A stretch of DNA of 64,000 bases from Bacillota bacterium (GTDB taxonomy: Bacteria > Bacillota_A > Clostridia > Lachnospirales > Lachnospiraceae). The notes beneath the pieces are model-generated. The model was not told where the DNA came from and searched no databases. It saw nothing but the letters and a program-made list of their open reading frames with translations. Position numbers and translations under genes: made by a program. This document shows, piece by piece, positions 34,347 to 42,754 of the stretch. The stretch covers positions 149,677 to 213,676 of the forward strand of contig JAEYMU010000014.1 of the NCBI GenBank assembly GCA_023407175.1. Reading direction: 5' to 3'. Positions within the stretch are counted from its first letter, which is position 1. Each line of letters opens with the position of its first letter.

Positions 34347-36005
34347 ATGATTAAAATTTTTCTGGTAGAGGATGAGATTGTCATTAGAGAAGGTATTCAC
34401 CGGATGATTCCCTGGTCGGAATATGGGTATGAGCTTGCCGGGGAGGCAGCGGACGGGGAAATCGCCCTTCCCATGATACGCCAGATCAAGCCGGATGTTC
34501 TGGTTACGGATATCAAGATGCCATTTATGGACGGTCTGGCATTAAGCAAGCTGGTCAAGAAGGAGCTTCCGGCAACAAAGATAGTAATTATCAGCGGCTA
34601 TGATGATTTTGAATATGCGCAGAAGGCCATATCCCTTGGGGTTGAACGGTATCTTTTAAAGCCCATCAGCAGAAACAGCTTTATTGAGGTTTTGGAGGAT
34701 ATTCATGCGAAATATGAGGCAGAGAACGCACAGAAGATATATTATGAGAAATTCAAAAGTGAGCTACAGGAATATGAGCAGCATTCCAGAAGGGATTTCT
34801 TTGAAGCACTGATCTCCGGACAGGTTAATATTCAAAAAATCTATGAGCTTGCAGAAAAGCTGCAGATTGATATCAGTGCACAGTGCTACAATGTTGTTTT
34901 GTTTTCCATGAATGCGGCGGAAAAAAACCCGGTATTCAACGATACCTATTCCGAATATACGGCGGACCTTCAAAACCGTCTGTACCAGCTCTTTCACGAC
35001 AAACCGGACTGTATTCTGTTTCGCAATCAGATGTTCAGCTATGCGGTCTTGATTAAGGGAGAGAAGGACAGGATAGCACAGCTGACGGAGGAATGTGTGC
35101 AGCTGCTGCAGGATTTCTTTGGAAAGGGAGGCAATCAGATCGACTGGTTTGTGTGCACGGGTAAGGCGGTAGAGCGCTTAAGCCTGCTGCCGGAAAGCTA
35201 CCAGGAAGCCATGCAGCTGTTCGCCTCCAGATATATCAACAAATTCCGCATATCTACCGGTGCTGACAGCCAGGAGGCGGGAAGGTACCCGGATGAATTG
35301 CACCTGATGGATATTGATGCCAGTGTTACCAACCCGGATATTATATTCAATTTCTTAAGCAATGCCCTGGCTGATGAGGTAAATAATTTTGTAAAGAATT
35401 ATCTGCAAATGATAGGAACAGAGGCGCTTAAGTCAAAGATTTTCCGCCAGTATATACTTTTGAATGTCCATTTCAGTACGGTCTCCTTTATACAAAAGCT
35501 GAGCTTTAAGAAGGAGGACATGGACGGCTTTCTTCCTGTAATCTGTTCGGAGGCCATCACCAGTGTCCAGAACGCGCAGGAGATCATGAAAAGCATTCTG
35601 GAGAAGGGTATCCAGCTAAGAGAGGTAAACGCCCGGAGCCGTTTCAAGAGTGTACTTGAGGTGGCAATTATATTTATCAATAAAAATTTCATGGATGATA
35701 CGCTTTCCTTAAACAAGGTGGCCTGTGCCGCCAATGTAAGCGCAAACCACTTCAGTGCCCTGTTCAGTCAGGAGATGAAGAAGACCTTTATTGAATATCT
35801 GACGGAGCTTCGGATGAACAAGGCGAAGCAGCTGCTTCGGTGTACGGACAAACGCTCCGGCGAGATTGCCATGGAGGTCGGATATAAGGACTCTCATTAT
35901 TTCAGCTTTTTATTTAAGAAGACACAAGGGTGTACACCCAGCGATTATCGAAATAAAAAGGGAGGCAGCTCATGCGATCCGGTAAAAATAGAAAGTCCAA
36001 TATGA
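34347..36005 (+). CDS. Response regulator with AraC-type DNA-binding domain (YesN-like)
   Basis: Encodes 552 residues. Residues 1-120 are a receiver domain with the phospho-acceptor Asp55 in VLVTDIKMPFMDG and the conserved YLLKPI. A middle region of ~300 residues has no clear domain. The C-terminal ~100 residues are an AraC-type HTH: LSLNKVACAANVSANHFSALF and SGEIAMEVGYKDSHYFSFLFKK, ending CTPSDYRNK. Such regulators activate adjacent sugar ABC importers. ATG 34347 follows GGGGGT and is preferred over ATG 34335. The gene overlaps the kinase by 34 bp. Confidence 0.9.
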   Translation: MIKIFLVEDEIVIREGIHRMIPWSEYGYELAGEAADGEIALPMIRQIKPDVLVTDIKMPFMDGLALSKLVKKELPATKIVIISGYDDFEYAQKAISLGVERYLLKPISRNSFIEVLEDIHAKYEAENAQKIYYEKFKSELQEYEQHSRRDFFEALISGQVNIQKIYELAEKLQIDISAQCYNVVLFSMNAAEKNPVFNDTYSEYTADLQNRLYQLFHDKPDCILFRNQMFSYAVLIKGEKDRIAQLTEECVQLLQDFFGKGGNQIDWFVCTGKAVERLSLLPESYQEAMQLFASRYINKFRISTGADSQEAGRYPDELHLMDIDASVTNPDIIFNFLSNALADEVNNFVKNYLQMIGTEALKSKIFRQYILLNVHFSTVSFIQKLSFKKEDMDGFLPVICSEAITSVQNAQEIMKSILEKGIQLREVNARSRFKSVLEVAIIFINKNFMDDTLSLNKVACAANVSANHFSALFSQEMKKTFIEYLTELRMNKAKQLLRCTDKRSGEIAMEVGYKDSHYFSFLFKKTQGCTPSDYRNKKGGSSCDPVKIESPI

Positions 36006-37396
36006 GTTTAAGTACCAAGCTTCGGAGAATGATTATCAGCATGCTTCTTCCACTCTTGCTTATGGTGCTGCTTGCACTGCTGATCCTTGGCTACTACGAG
36101 ATGCAGTATGCGCAGATTACCCGGAATGTGAATATCAGTAGCAAATTCAATTTAGATTTTAAGGAAACCATTGATTTAAAAATGTACTATTATGCAGTAG
36201 GCAGTAAACAGCAGACGACCTTGCCGATATCGGATGTTGAGGATGCAATCAAGCTGGCGGAATCCTTAAAAGAGTCAACCATCCGTAAGGAAAGCAGAAG
36301 GACCCTTCAGAATATCCTGGATTATTGCAGTAACCTTGAGAAGAAAATGTATATGATATCAGAGACAAGGGATTATGACAGCCGGATGCAGCAGCTGGAT
36401 ATCAATATCTATGTGCTTACAAAGCTGATACAGGGGAAAATGATTGATTATATCTACTATGAGGTAGGCTATATGTCATCCCTGGAACAGAAAATGACAC
36501 AGGACATCCAGAGCATCATGATTTTGGCTCTGGTTATCGGCTGCGGGACCGTAGTCACCCTTCTGATCTACGGACTGCGTTTCTCCAAGAGTATTGCCAA
36601 TCCCGTCCAGGATATGTGCAATAATGTGAACCGTGTCGGCGGAGGGGAATTTATTATTCCGCAGATTGAAACAAACTACAGTGAGCTGTCCCAGTTGAAT
36701 TCGGGAATCCAGCAGATGGCAAGAAGAATCAGCTTGTTGCTGGAAAGTGTAAAGGAGGAGGAAAAGCTGCAGCATAAAATGCAGCTGCAGCTGTTACAGG
36801 CCCAGATTAATCCGCATTTTCTGTACAATACGCTGGATACGATCATGTGGCTGGTGGAATCGGAGCAGCATGCCCAGGCGGTGACGATGATATCCAATCT
36901 GTCCGTATTCTTCCGGACCATCCTTTCCAAGGGGAATGACATGATCAGCCTGGAAGAAGAAATCATGCATACAAGAAGCTATCTGGATATCCAGCAGGTC
37001 AGGTATCAGGATATCCTGGAATATCACATAACACTGCCGGAGCAGCTTCGGGGAGTCAGGATTCCGAAGCTGACCCTGCAGCCCTTGGCGGAGAATGCAC
37101 TCTACCATGGAGTAAAGGAAAAAAGGGGTAAAAGCAGAATTGATATTGTGTGTATCCAGGAACAGGAGGATATTATTCTCACTGTAGGGGATAATGGTGT
37201 GGGGATGAGGCCGGAGAAGCTGAATGCCATCAGAGATTCCCTGGAGCATTCGGAGCGGGTCGGCTTCGGACTCTCTGCGGTGCATGAGCGCATCAGGCTT
37301 TATTTTGGGGAAAATTACGGAATAGAAGTCGATTCTGCCTATGGCAGCGGAACGACTGTAAAGGTGCGGCTACCCAAAAAATTTGAACAACTGTAA
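35972..37396 (+). CDS. Sensor histidine kinase (YesM-like)
   Basis: Encodes 474 residues. Two membrane segments (about residues 14-38 and 178-198) enclose an extracellular helical sensor; HAMP follows. The phospho-acceptor is His282 in QINPHFLYNTLDTIMW, the HPK7/LytS-YesM type signature. The ATPase domain has LQPLAENALYHGV and VGDNGVGMRPEKL, and the glycine box GFGLSAVHERI. It presumably phosphorylates the upstream regulator. ATG 35972 follows GGGAGG inside the end of the regulator gene, so translation is coupled. Confidence 0.92.
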   Translation: MRSGKNRKSNMSLSTKLRRMIISMLLPLLLMVLLALLILGYYEMQYAQITRNVNISSKFNLDFKETIDLKMYYYAVGSKQQTTLPISDVEDAIKLAESLKESTIRKESRRTLQNILDYCSNLEKKMYMISETRDYDSRMQQLDINIYVLTKLIQGKMIDYIYYEVGYMSSLEQKMTQDIQSIMILALVIGCGTVVTLLIYGLRFSKSIANPVQDMCNNVNRVGGGEFIIPQIETNYSELSQLNSGIQQMARRISLLLESVKEEEKLQHKMQLQLLQAQINPHFLYNTLDTIMWLVESEQHAQAVTMISNLSVFFRTILSKGNDMISLEEEIMHTRSYLDIQQVRYQDILEYHITLPEQLRGVRIPKLTLQPLAENALYHGVKEKRGKSRIDIVCIQEQEDIILTVGDNGVGMRPEKLNAIRDSLEHSERVGFGLSAVHERIRLYFGENYGIEVDSAYGSGTTVKVRLPKKFEQL

Positions 37397-37534
37397 TAAA
37401 AAAAATAACCTTGCTGCAGATAAAATAAAAAGCCGTAAATTATCAAACTCAATGAGTAAGATAATGAATGGAAGTATGATTTCATTTGTTTATAATGTAG
37501 ATAGCAACAAAAAATAATACGAGGAGGATTTTTC

Positions 37535-38644
37535 ATGAAAAAAAGAGTTTTAGCAATTTTGATGACCTTATGTTTGGTTGCGACCTTTGCAGCCTGCGGT
37601 AACAAATCCGAGCCCACAGCAGGCTCCGATGATTCAACACCGGCAGCATCCACAGGGGATGATGCAGACGCCTCATCCGATGAAGGTGCGGGGGATTTAA
37701 TAACCGTAGGTTTTTCACAGGTAGGTGCTGAATCCGACTGGAGAACAGCCAATACCGAATCGATGAAGTCAACTTTCAGTGAAGAAAATGGATATGAGCT
37801 TATCTTCGACGATGCTCAGCAAAAGCAGGAAAACCAGATTGCAGCAATTCGTAACTTTATCCAGCAGGAAGTTGATTACATAGTACTTGCACCTGTTACA
37901 GAGACCGGTTGGGATACTGTATTACAGGAGGCAAAGGATGCCGGAATTCCGGTAATTATCGTTGACCGTATGGTAGATGTATCCGATGACAGCCTATATA
38001 CGGCATGGGTTGGTTCCAACTTCGAGCTGGAAGGCAAGAAAGCAGCAGCCTGGCTGGATGCATACCTGACAGCAGCCGGGAAGAACAGCGAGGAAGTTAA
38101 TATTGTTAATATCCAGGGAACTATCGGTGCTTCCGCACAGATCGGCCGTACCAAGGGTATGGAAGACGCAATCGCAGCTCACAGCAACTGGAAGCTCCTT
38201 GCGCAGGCCTCCGGTGAATTTACACAGGCCAAGGGTCAGGAAGTTATGGAATCCATGTTAAAGCAGTACGGTGATCAGATTGATGTTGTATATTGTGAGA
38301 ATGATAATGAAGCCTTCGGTGCAATTGATGCAATCGAGGCAGCAGGCTATACAGTAGGCCTGGACGGAGACATGCTCGTTATGTCCTTTGACTGTACCAA
38401 GGCCGGTTTAACAGATACCTTAAGCGGTAAGATTTCAGTTAATACGGAGTGTAATCCTCTTCATGGACCGAGAGTAGAGGAAATCATTAAGACACTTGAG
38501 AGCGGCGGAACGGTTGATAAACAGAAATATGTAGACGAGGTTATTTTCTCCTATGATAACTCTGTAACCTCCATCAATGTTGATGGAACCGATTACCCTG
38601 TAACTCAGCTTACACAGGAATTACTTGACGCACGTGCATATTAA
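37535..38644 (+). CDS. Sugar-binding lipoprotein (YtfQ-like)
   Basis: Encodes 369 residues. Signal peptide with lipobox FAAC and an acidic Ser/Asp linker to about residue 55. The mature domain is a type I periplasmic sugar-binding fold: LITVGFSQVGAESDWRTANT, then LAPVTETGWDTVLQEAKDAGIPVII and NDNEAFGAIDAIEAAGY. The SQVGAESDWRTANT segment is characteristic of YtfQ-type proteins, which bind galactofuranose and in some bacteria L-arabinose. A TATAAT at 37491-37496 suggests a separate promoter. It is followed by a strong hairpin that should let this gene be made in excess over the rest of the importer. Confidence 0.88.
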   Translation: MKKRVLAILMTLCLVATFAACGNKSEPTAGSDDSTPAASTGDDADASSDEGAGDLITVGFSQVGAESDWRTANTESMKSTFSEENGYELIFDDAQQKQENQIAAIRNFIQQEVDYIVLAPVTETGWDTVLQEAKDAGIPVIIVDRMVDVSDDSLYTAWVGSNFELEGKKAAAWLDAYLTAAGKNSEEVNIVNIQGTIGASAQIGRTKGMEDAIAAHSNWKLLAQASGEFTQAKGQEVMESMLKQYGDQIDVVYCENDNEAFGAIDAIEAAGYTVGLDGDMLVMSFDCTKAGLTDTLSGKISVNTECNPLHGPRVEEIIKTLESGGTVDKQKYVDEVIFSYDNSVTSINVDGTDYPVTQLTQELLDARAY

Positions 38645-38691
38645 TTTATAAGAATTGTAGCTTGCAGGTTTGATCAGGCCTAAGAGGCGTG

Positions 38692-38742
38692 ATGGCGCGA
38701 TATGGTAAATTCGGATGGATGAACTGTATCGCGCCATTTTTA
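38692..38742 (+). terminator. Partial terminator between binding protein and ATPase genes
   Basis: ATGGCGCGATA pairs with TATCGCGCCAT and is followed by TTTTTATAAA. It lies inside the importer operon; read-through at such a site is a common way to set a high ratio of binding protein to membrane components. Confidence 0.8.
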
Positions 38743-38837
38743 TAAAGAGGCAGCAGTGAGTACTTCCGGGAATTCTTTGTATGCATATAAGAGAGTTCCG
38801 GGGGCGCCCACCACAGGAAAGCGGGTGTAAAGTAAGA

Positions 38838-40361
38838 ATGGAACAAAATATCATATTATCAATGAAAAATATCAGCAAGACCTTTCCGGGAGTGAAAGCG
38901 TTATCCAATGTGGATTTCTTTTTACGAAAAGGAGAAATTCATGCCCTGATGGGAGAGAACGGGGCAGGAAAATCCACTCTGATTAAGGTACTCACCGGGG
39001 TGCATGAGTTTGAATGCGGTGAGATTCATATTGACGGAAATGCAAAAGCAATCATTAACCGTTCCCCGCAGGAGGCGCAGGAGAATGGAATCAGTACGGT
39101 ATACCAGGAAATCAATCTATGTCCGAATCTGACGGTAGCAGAGAATTTATTTATCGGGCGTGAGCCAAAAAAGGCCGGGTTTATTGACTGGAAGACAATC
39201 AATAAGAAATCTGAGGCAGTATTAAGGAGTCTAAAAATTGAAGTCAACCCCACACGTATGCTGGCGGAGTGCTCCATTGCAATCCAGCAGATGATTGCCA
39301 TCGCACGTGCGGTTGATATGAAATGTAAGGTTCTGATTTTGGATGAACCGACTTCATCCCTGGATGAAGAAGAGGTGGAAAAATTATTCGGCCTAATGAG
39401 ACATCTGCGGGATGAAGGTGTGGGAATTATCTTTGTAACACACTTCCTGGAGCAGGTATATGCTGTCAGTGACCGTATTACGGTCTTACGAAACGGAGAA
39501 TTGGTCGGTGAATATGAAACCGATAAATTACCCCGGATACAATTAGTAGCGAAAATGTTGGGGAAGGATTTTGATGACCTTGCAGATATTAAGAGTGAAC
39601 ATAAAGGATATGAGCAAACGGAAACCCCTGTCATAGAAGCGGAAGGGCTGGGCCATAACGGAACCATCAAGCCCTTTGACCTTACCATCAGTAAGGGCGA
39701 GGTAGTAGGTCTGACCGGCTTGCTGGGCTCCGGGCGCTCGGAGCTGGTGCGCGCAATTTACGGTGCGGATAAGGCAGACAGCGGAAGGCTTAAGATAGGC
39801 GGTAAAGAGGTGAAAATCAATACACCGCTGGATGCCATGAAGCATGGAATGGGATATTTGCCCGAGGACCGCAAAAGGGACGGCATCATTGACGAGCTGT
39901 CTGTCCGGGAAAATATTATGATCGCTTTACAGGCAAAAAGAGGCATGTTAAAGCCGATGAGCAGGAAAGAGATGGATGAGGCGGCAGATAAGTATATTGA
40001 TTTGCTGAACATAAAGACAGCCAGTCGTGAGACCCCGGTACGAAGCTTATCCGGAGGAAACCAGCAGAAGGTTATCATCGGAAGATGGCTTTTAACCAAT
40101 CCGGATTATCTGATCCTGGATGAACCCACCCGGGGTATTGATATCGGTACAAAGACAGAGATTCAAAAGCTGGTGCTTGAACTGGCCGAGGAAGGGAAGG
40201 CAGTGACCTTCATCTCCTCGGAGATTGAAGAGATGATGCGTACCTGCTCCAGAATGGTGGTATTAAGGGATGGGAGAAAGGTCGGAGAGATCTCGGATGA
40301 GGAATTAACCCAGGAAAATATCATGCAGACAATTGCCGGAGGTGAGAGGACGGATGAGTGA
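38838..40361 (+). CDS. Sugar ABC transporter ATPase, two ATP-binding domains (YtfR-like)
   Basis: Encodes 507 residues with two ABC domains, as in RbsA/MglA/YtfR. First domain: Walker A GENGAGKST, Walker B LILDEPTSSLD, and an H-loop FVTHFLEQVY. Second domain: degenerate Walker A GLLGSGRSELV, signature LSGGNQQKV, LILDEPTRGIDIGTK. The first reading-frame ATG is at 38781 but has no binding site; ATG 38838 precedes the conserved ILSMKNISKTFPGVKAL and matches family starts, although its binding site (AAGTAAG) is weak. Confidence 0.88.
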   Translation: MEQNIILSMKNISKTFPGVKALSNVDFFLRKGEIHALMGENGAGKSTLIKVLTGVHEFECGEIHIDGNAKAIINRSPQEAQENGISTVYQEINLCPNLTVAENLFIGREPKKAGFIDWKTINKKSEAVLRSLKIEVNPTRMLAECSIAIQQMIAIARAVDMKCKVLILDEPTSSLDEEEVEKLFGLMRHLRDEGVGIIFVTHFLEQVYAVSDRITVLRNGELVGEYETDKLPRIQLVAKMLGKDFDDLADIKSEHKGYEQTETPVIEAEGLGHNGTIKPFDLTISKGEVVGLTGLLGSGRSELVRAIYGADKADSGRLKIGGKEVKINTPLDAMKHGMGYLPEDRKRDGIIDELSVRENIMIALQAKRGMLKPMSRKEMDEAADKYIDLLNIKTASRETPVRSLSGGNQQKVIIGRWLLTNPDYLILDEPTRGIDIGTKTEIQKLVLELAEEGKAVTFISSEIEEMMRTCSRMVVLRDGRKVGEISDEELTQENIMQTIAGGERTDE

Positions 40362-41424
40362 CAATAATAAGAAGGGAAGCAGCTTTAAGAAAATATGGGG
40401 ACATCGTTTGTTTTTACCCTTGATATGCCTGGTTGTCGTTTTGTTAATGAATGTAATCAAGACCCCGGACTTTTTTGTAATCACTGTAAAAAACGGTGTA
40501 CTCTATGGGTACTTGATCGATATTTTAAACCGTGGCTCGGAGCTTGTAATTCTGGCAATCGGAATGACACTGGTTACTGCGTCCTCAGGAGGACAGGACA
40601 TCAGTGTAGGAGCAGTAATGGCAGTGGCGGGGGCGGTCTGCTGTGAGATACTTTCGGGAGGACAGGTTTCCGTTACCGAGTTCCAGAATCCATTCCTTCT
40701 GGCTGTTCTGGCAGCACTTGCAGCCTCCGTATTGTGCGGTGCATTTAATGGGTTTCTTGTTGCAAAGCTTCATATCCAGCCCATGGTTGCCACTTTGATT
40801 TTATTTACAGCGGGAAGAGGAATCGCCCAGCTGATCACCAAAGGACAGATTACCTATGTACGTGTTGACCAGTACAAAATCTGGGGTTCCTATATTGGAA
40901 AAAGTCCGATACCCACGCCGGTAATCATTGCAATTCTGGTAGTAATCATTGTTTCTATTGTATTGAAGAAAACGGCCTTGGGCTTATATATTGAAAGTGT
41001 CGGTGTGAATGGCTCGGCCTCCCGGCTGGTTGGACTAAACTCCACGATGATTAAATTCCTTACCTATGTGATTACCGGCCTCCTTGCAGGAATTGCCGGC
41101 ATTGTCAACTCCAGCCGTATCTACTCGGCAGATGCGAATAACATCGGCTTAAATCTGGAGATGGACGCCATTCTTGCGGTAGCCCTGGGAGGAAATATCT
41201 TAAGCGGCGGTAAATTCAGCCTGATGGGCTCCATCATAGGTGCCTGCACCATACAGGCACTGTCCACCTCACTGTATGCCATGAATGTGTCCTCGGACCA
41301 GCTTCCTGTATATAAAGCAGCAGCCGTGGTAATCATTGTAGTGCTTCAAAGCCCTGTACTTCGCAAATATCTGGCCGGCATTAAGGTGAAGAAAGCAGCA
41401 AAAGGAATGGAAGGTGGGCGTTAA
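40354..41424 (+). CDS. Sugar ABC transporter permease (YtfT-like)
   Basis: Encodes 356 residues, a BPD_transp_2 permease with about nine membrane segments. Signature segments: VILAIGMTLVTASSGGQDISVGAVMAV, HIQPMVATLILFTAGRGIAQL and MDAILAVALGGNILSGGKFSL, the last being the conserved loop of RbsC/YtfT proteins. It overlaps the ATPase gene by 8 bp. ATG 40354 follows GAGAGGA. Confidence 0.88.
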   Translation: MSDNNKKGSSFKKIWGHRLFLPLICLVVVLLMNVIKTPDFFVITVKNGVLYGYLIDILNRGSELVILAIGMTLVTASSGGQDISVGAVMAVAGAVCCEILSGGQVSVTEFQNPFLLAVLAALAASVLCGAFNGFLVAKLHIQPMVATLILFTAGRGIAQLITKGQITYVRVDQYKIWGSYIGKSPIPTPVIIAILVVIIVSIVLKKTALGLYIESVGVNGSASRLVGLNSTMIKFLTYVITGLLAGIAGIVNSSRIYSADANNIGLNLEMDAILAVALGGNILSGGKFSLMGSIIGACTIQALSTSLYAMNVSSDQLPVYKAAAVVIIVVLQSPVLRKYLAGIKVKKAAKGMEGGR

Positions 41425-41426
41425 TT

Positions 41427-42449
41427 ATGGATAAATTTAAGATAAAGCTAAAACTTAACAGCAACACTTTTCTGCTGATGATAACGATCCTGCTGTTTCT
41501 GGCAATGTACATAACAGGCATGATTGTCTTCTATGAAGACGGCTTTGCAAAGCCTCAGATGTTTTTAAACCTGTTTATATCCAATGCAGGACTTATTGTA
41601 ATCGGCTGTGGTCTGACGCTGGTTATGATTACGGGAGGAATTGATATTTCCGTTGGCTCAGTTACGGCACTGGTTTGCATGTCCGCTGCTTTTGCCATGG
41701 AGAATAAGGGCTATAACGCCTATGTGGCGGTGGCCATATCCCTTGGAATCGGCTTGCTGTTTGGTCTGGTACAGGGATATCTGGTAACCTATCTGAATAT
41801 CCAGCCCTTTATTGTAACCCTTGCCGGAATGTTCTTTGGCCGGGGGCTGACGGCGGTAATCAGTACGGAGATGATATCGATTAAGAATGAATTGTTCCTT
41901 AGCTGGGCGACCTATAAGATATATTTGCCCTTTGGCTCCTATAATAAAAAGGGTATCTATCAGCCTGCCTATATTTACCCGACGGTTATTATCGCATTAC
42001 TGGTTGTAATCGCCGTTACAATCATGCTGAAATACACGAAATTCGGCCGTAAGCTCTATGCCATCGGCGGCAGCCAGCAGAGCGCACTGATGATGGGCCT
42101 GGATGTAAAGCGTACAAAGCTGCAAGCCTATATTCTGGACGGACTGCTTGCCGGTCTGGGCGGCTTTCTGTTCTGCCTGAACAGCTGTGCCGGCTTTGTG
42201 GAGCAGGCAAAGGGAATGGAAATGGACGCCATAGCCGCAGCGGTTATTGGCGGAACCTTGCTGAGCGGCGGTGTGGGAACCGTGATCGGTACCCTGTTTG
42301 GTGTTTTGATTAAGGGAACGATTACCAGCCTGATTACAACTCAGGGAACCTTGTCCAGCTGGTGGGTAAGGATTTCACTGTCCGCACTGCTCTGCTTCTT
42401 TATCGTATTGCAGTCCATCATTGCAAAGAGAAAAAAGAAAACCGTCTGA
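41427..42449 (+). CDS. Sugar ABC transporter permease (YjfF-like)
   Basis: Encodes 340 residues, the second BPD_transp_2 permease of the importer: GLTLVMITGGIDISVGSVTALVCM, YLNIQPFIVTLAGMFFGRGLTAVI and MDAIAAAVIGGTLLSGGVGTV. Two different permeases with YtfQ and YtfR-type partners match the ytfQRT-yjfF organisation. It begins 2 bp after the first permease. A terminator follows. Confidence 0.88.
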   Translation: MDKFKIKLKLNSNTFLLMITILLFLAMYITGMIVFYEDGFAKPQMFLNLFISNAGLIVIGCGLTLVMITGGIDISVGSVTALVCMSAAFAMENKGYNAYVAVAISLGIGLLFGLVQGYLVTYLNIQPFIVTLAGMFFGRGLTAVISTEMISIKNELFLSWATYKIYLPFGSYNKKGIYQPAYIYPTVIIALLVVIAVTIMLKYTKFGRKLYAIGGSQQSALMMGLDVKRTKLQAYILDGLLAGLGGFLFCLNSCAGFVEQAKGMEMDAIAAAVIGGTLLSGGVGTVIGTLFGVLIKGTITSLITTQGTLSSWWVRISLSALLCFFIVLQSIIAKRKKKTV

Positions 42450-42489
42450 TACCTGAAGCAAGATAATATCATCCTTCTGATGTTCTATA

Positions 42490-42545
42490 AAAGGAAGCCT
42501 TTGTAAGCCGCCAATCCGGCTGTATTTGCAAAGGCTTCTTTGATT
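42490..42545 (+). terminator. Terminator of the sugar importer operon
   Basis: AAGGAAGCCTTTG pairs with CAAAGGCTTCTT (one bulge), with an inner CCG/CGG stem, followed by a short T-rich stretch. Confidence 0.65.
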
Positions 42546-42574
42546 TGTGGGTGATAAATATATTGTTATAGTAC

Positions 42575-42620
42575 TTGACAAGAAGTAAAAATAGTATATA
42601 ATAAAGTTAATCGGTTAACA
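42575..42620 (+). promoter_or_regulatory. Promoter and LacI-type operator O1 of the GH65-GH15 genes
   Basis: TTGACA 42575-42580, 16-bp spacer, TATAAT 42597-42602; the operator AGTTAATCGGTTAACA (42605-42620) covers the transcription start. A second copy lies at 42719-42732. This is the clearest promoter of the region and implies repression by the LacI proteins encoded downstream. Confidence 0.82.
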
Positions 42621-42718
42621 TAGATTGAGATAAGCACAAAATAGCAAATTTATCAAAACAGGTTACTATATAATTATACTATATTCTTATGAAATGATGC
42701 CCAAAACAGACACATTTG

Positions 42719-42732
42719 GTTAACCGATTAAT
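42719..42732 (+). promoter_or_regulatory. LacI-type operator O2
   Basis: GTTAACCGATTAAT, 23 bp before the GH65 start and 114 bp downstream of O1. Paired operators at this spacing would allow looping by a tetramer or roadblock repression. Confidence 0.72.
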
Positions 42733-42754
42733 ACAGCATGGTGGAGGTAATTGG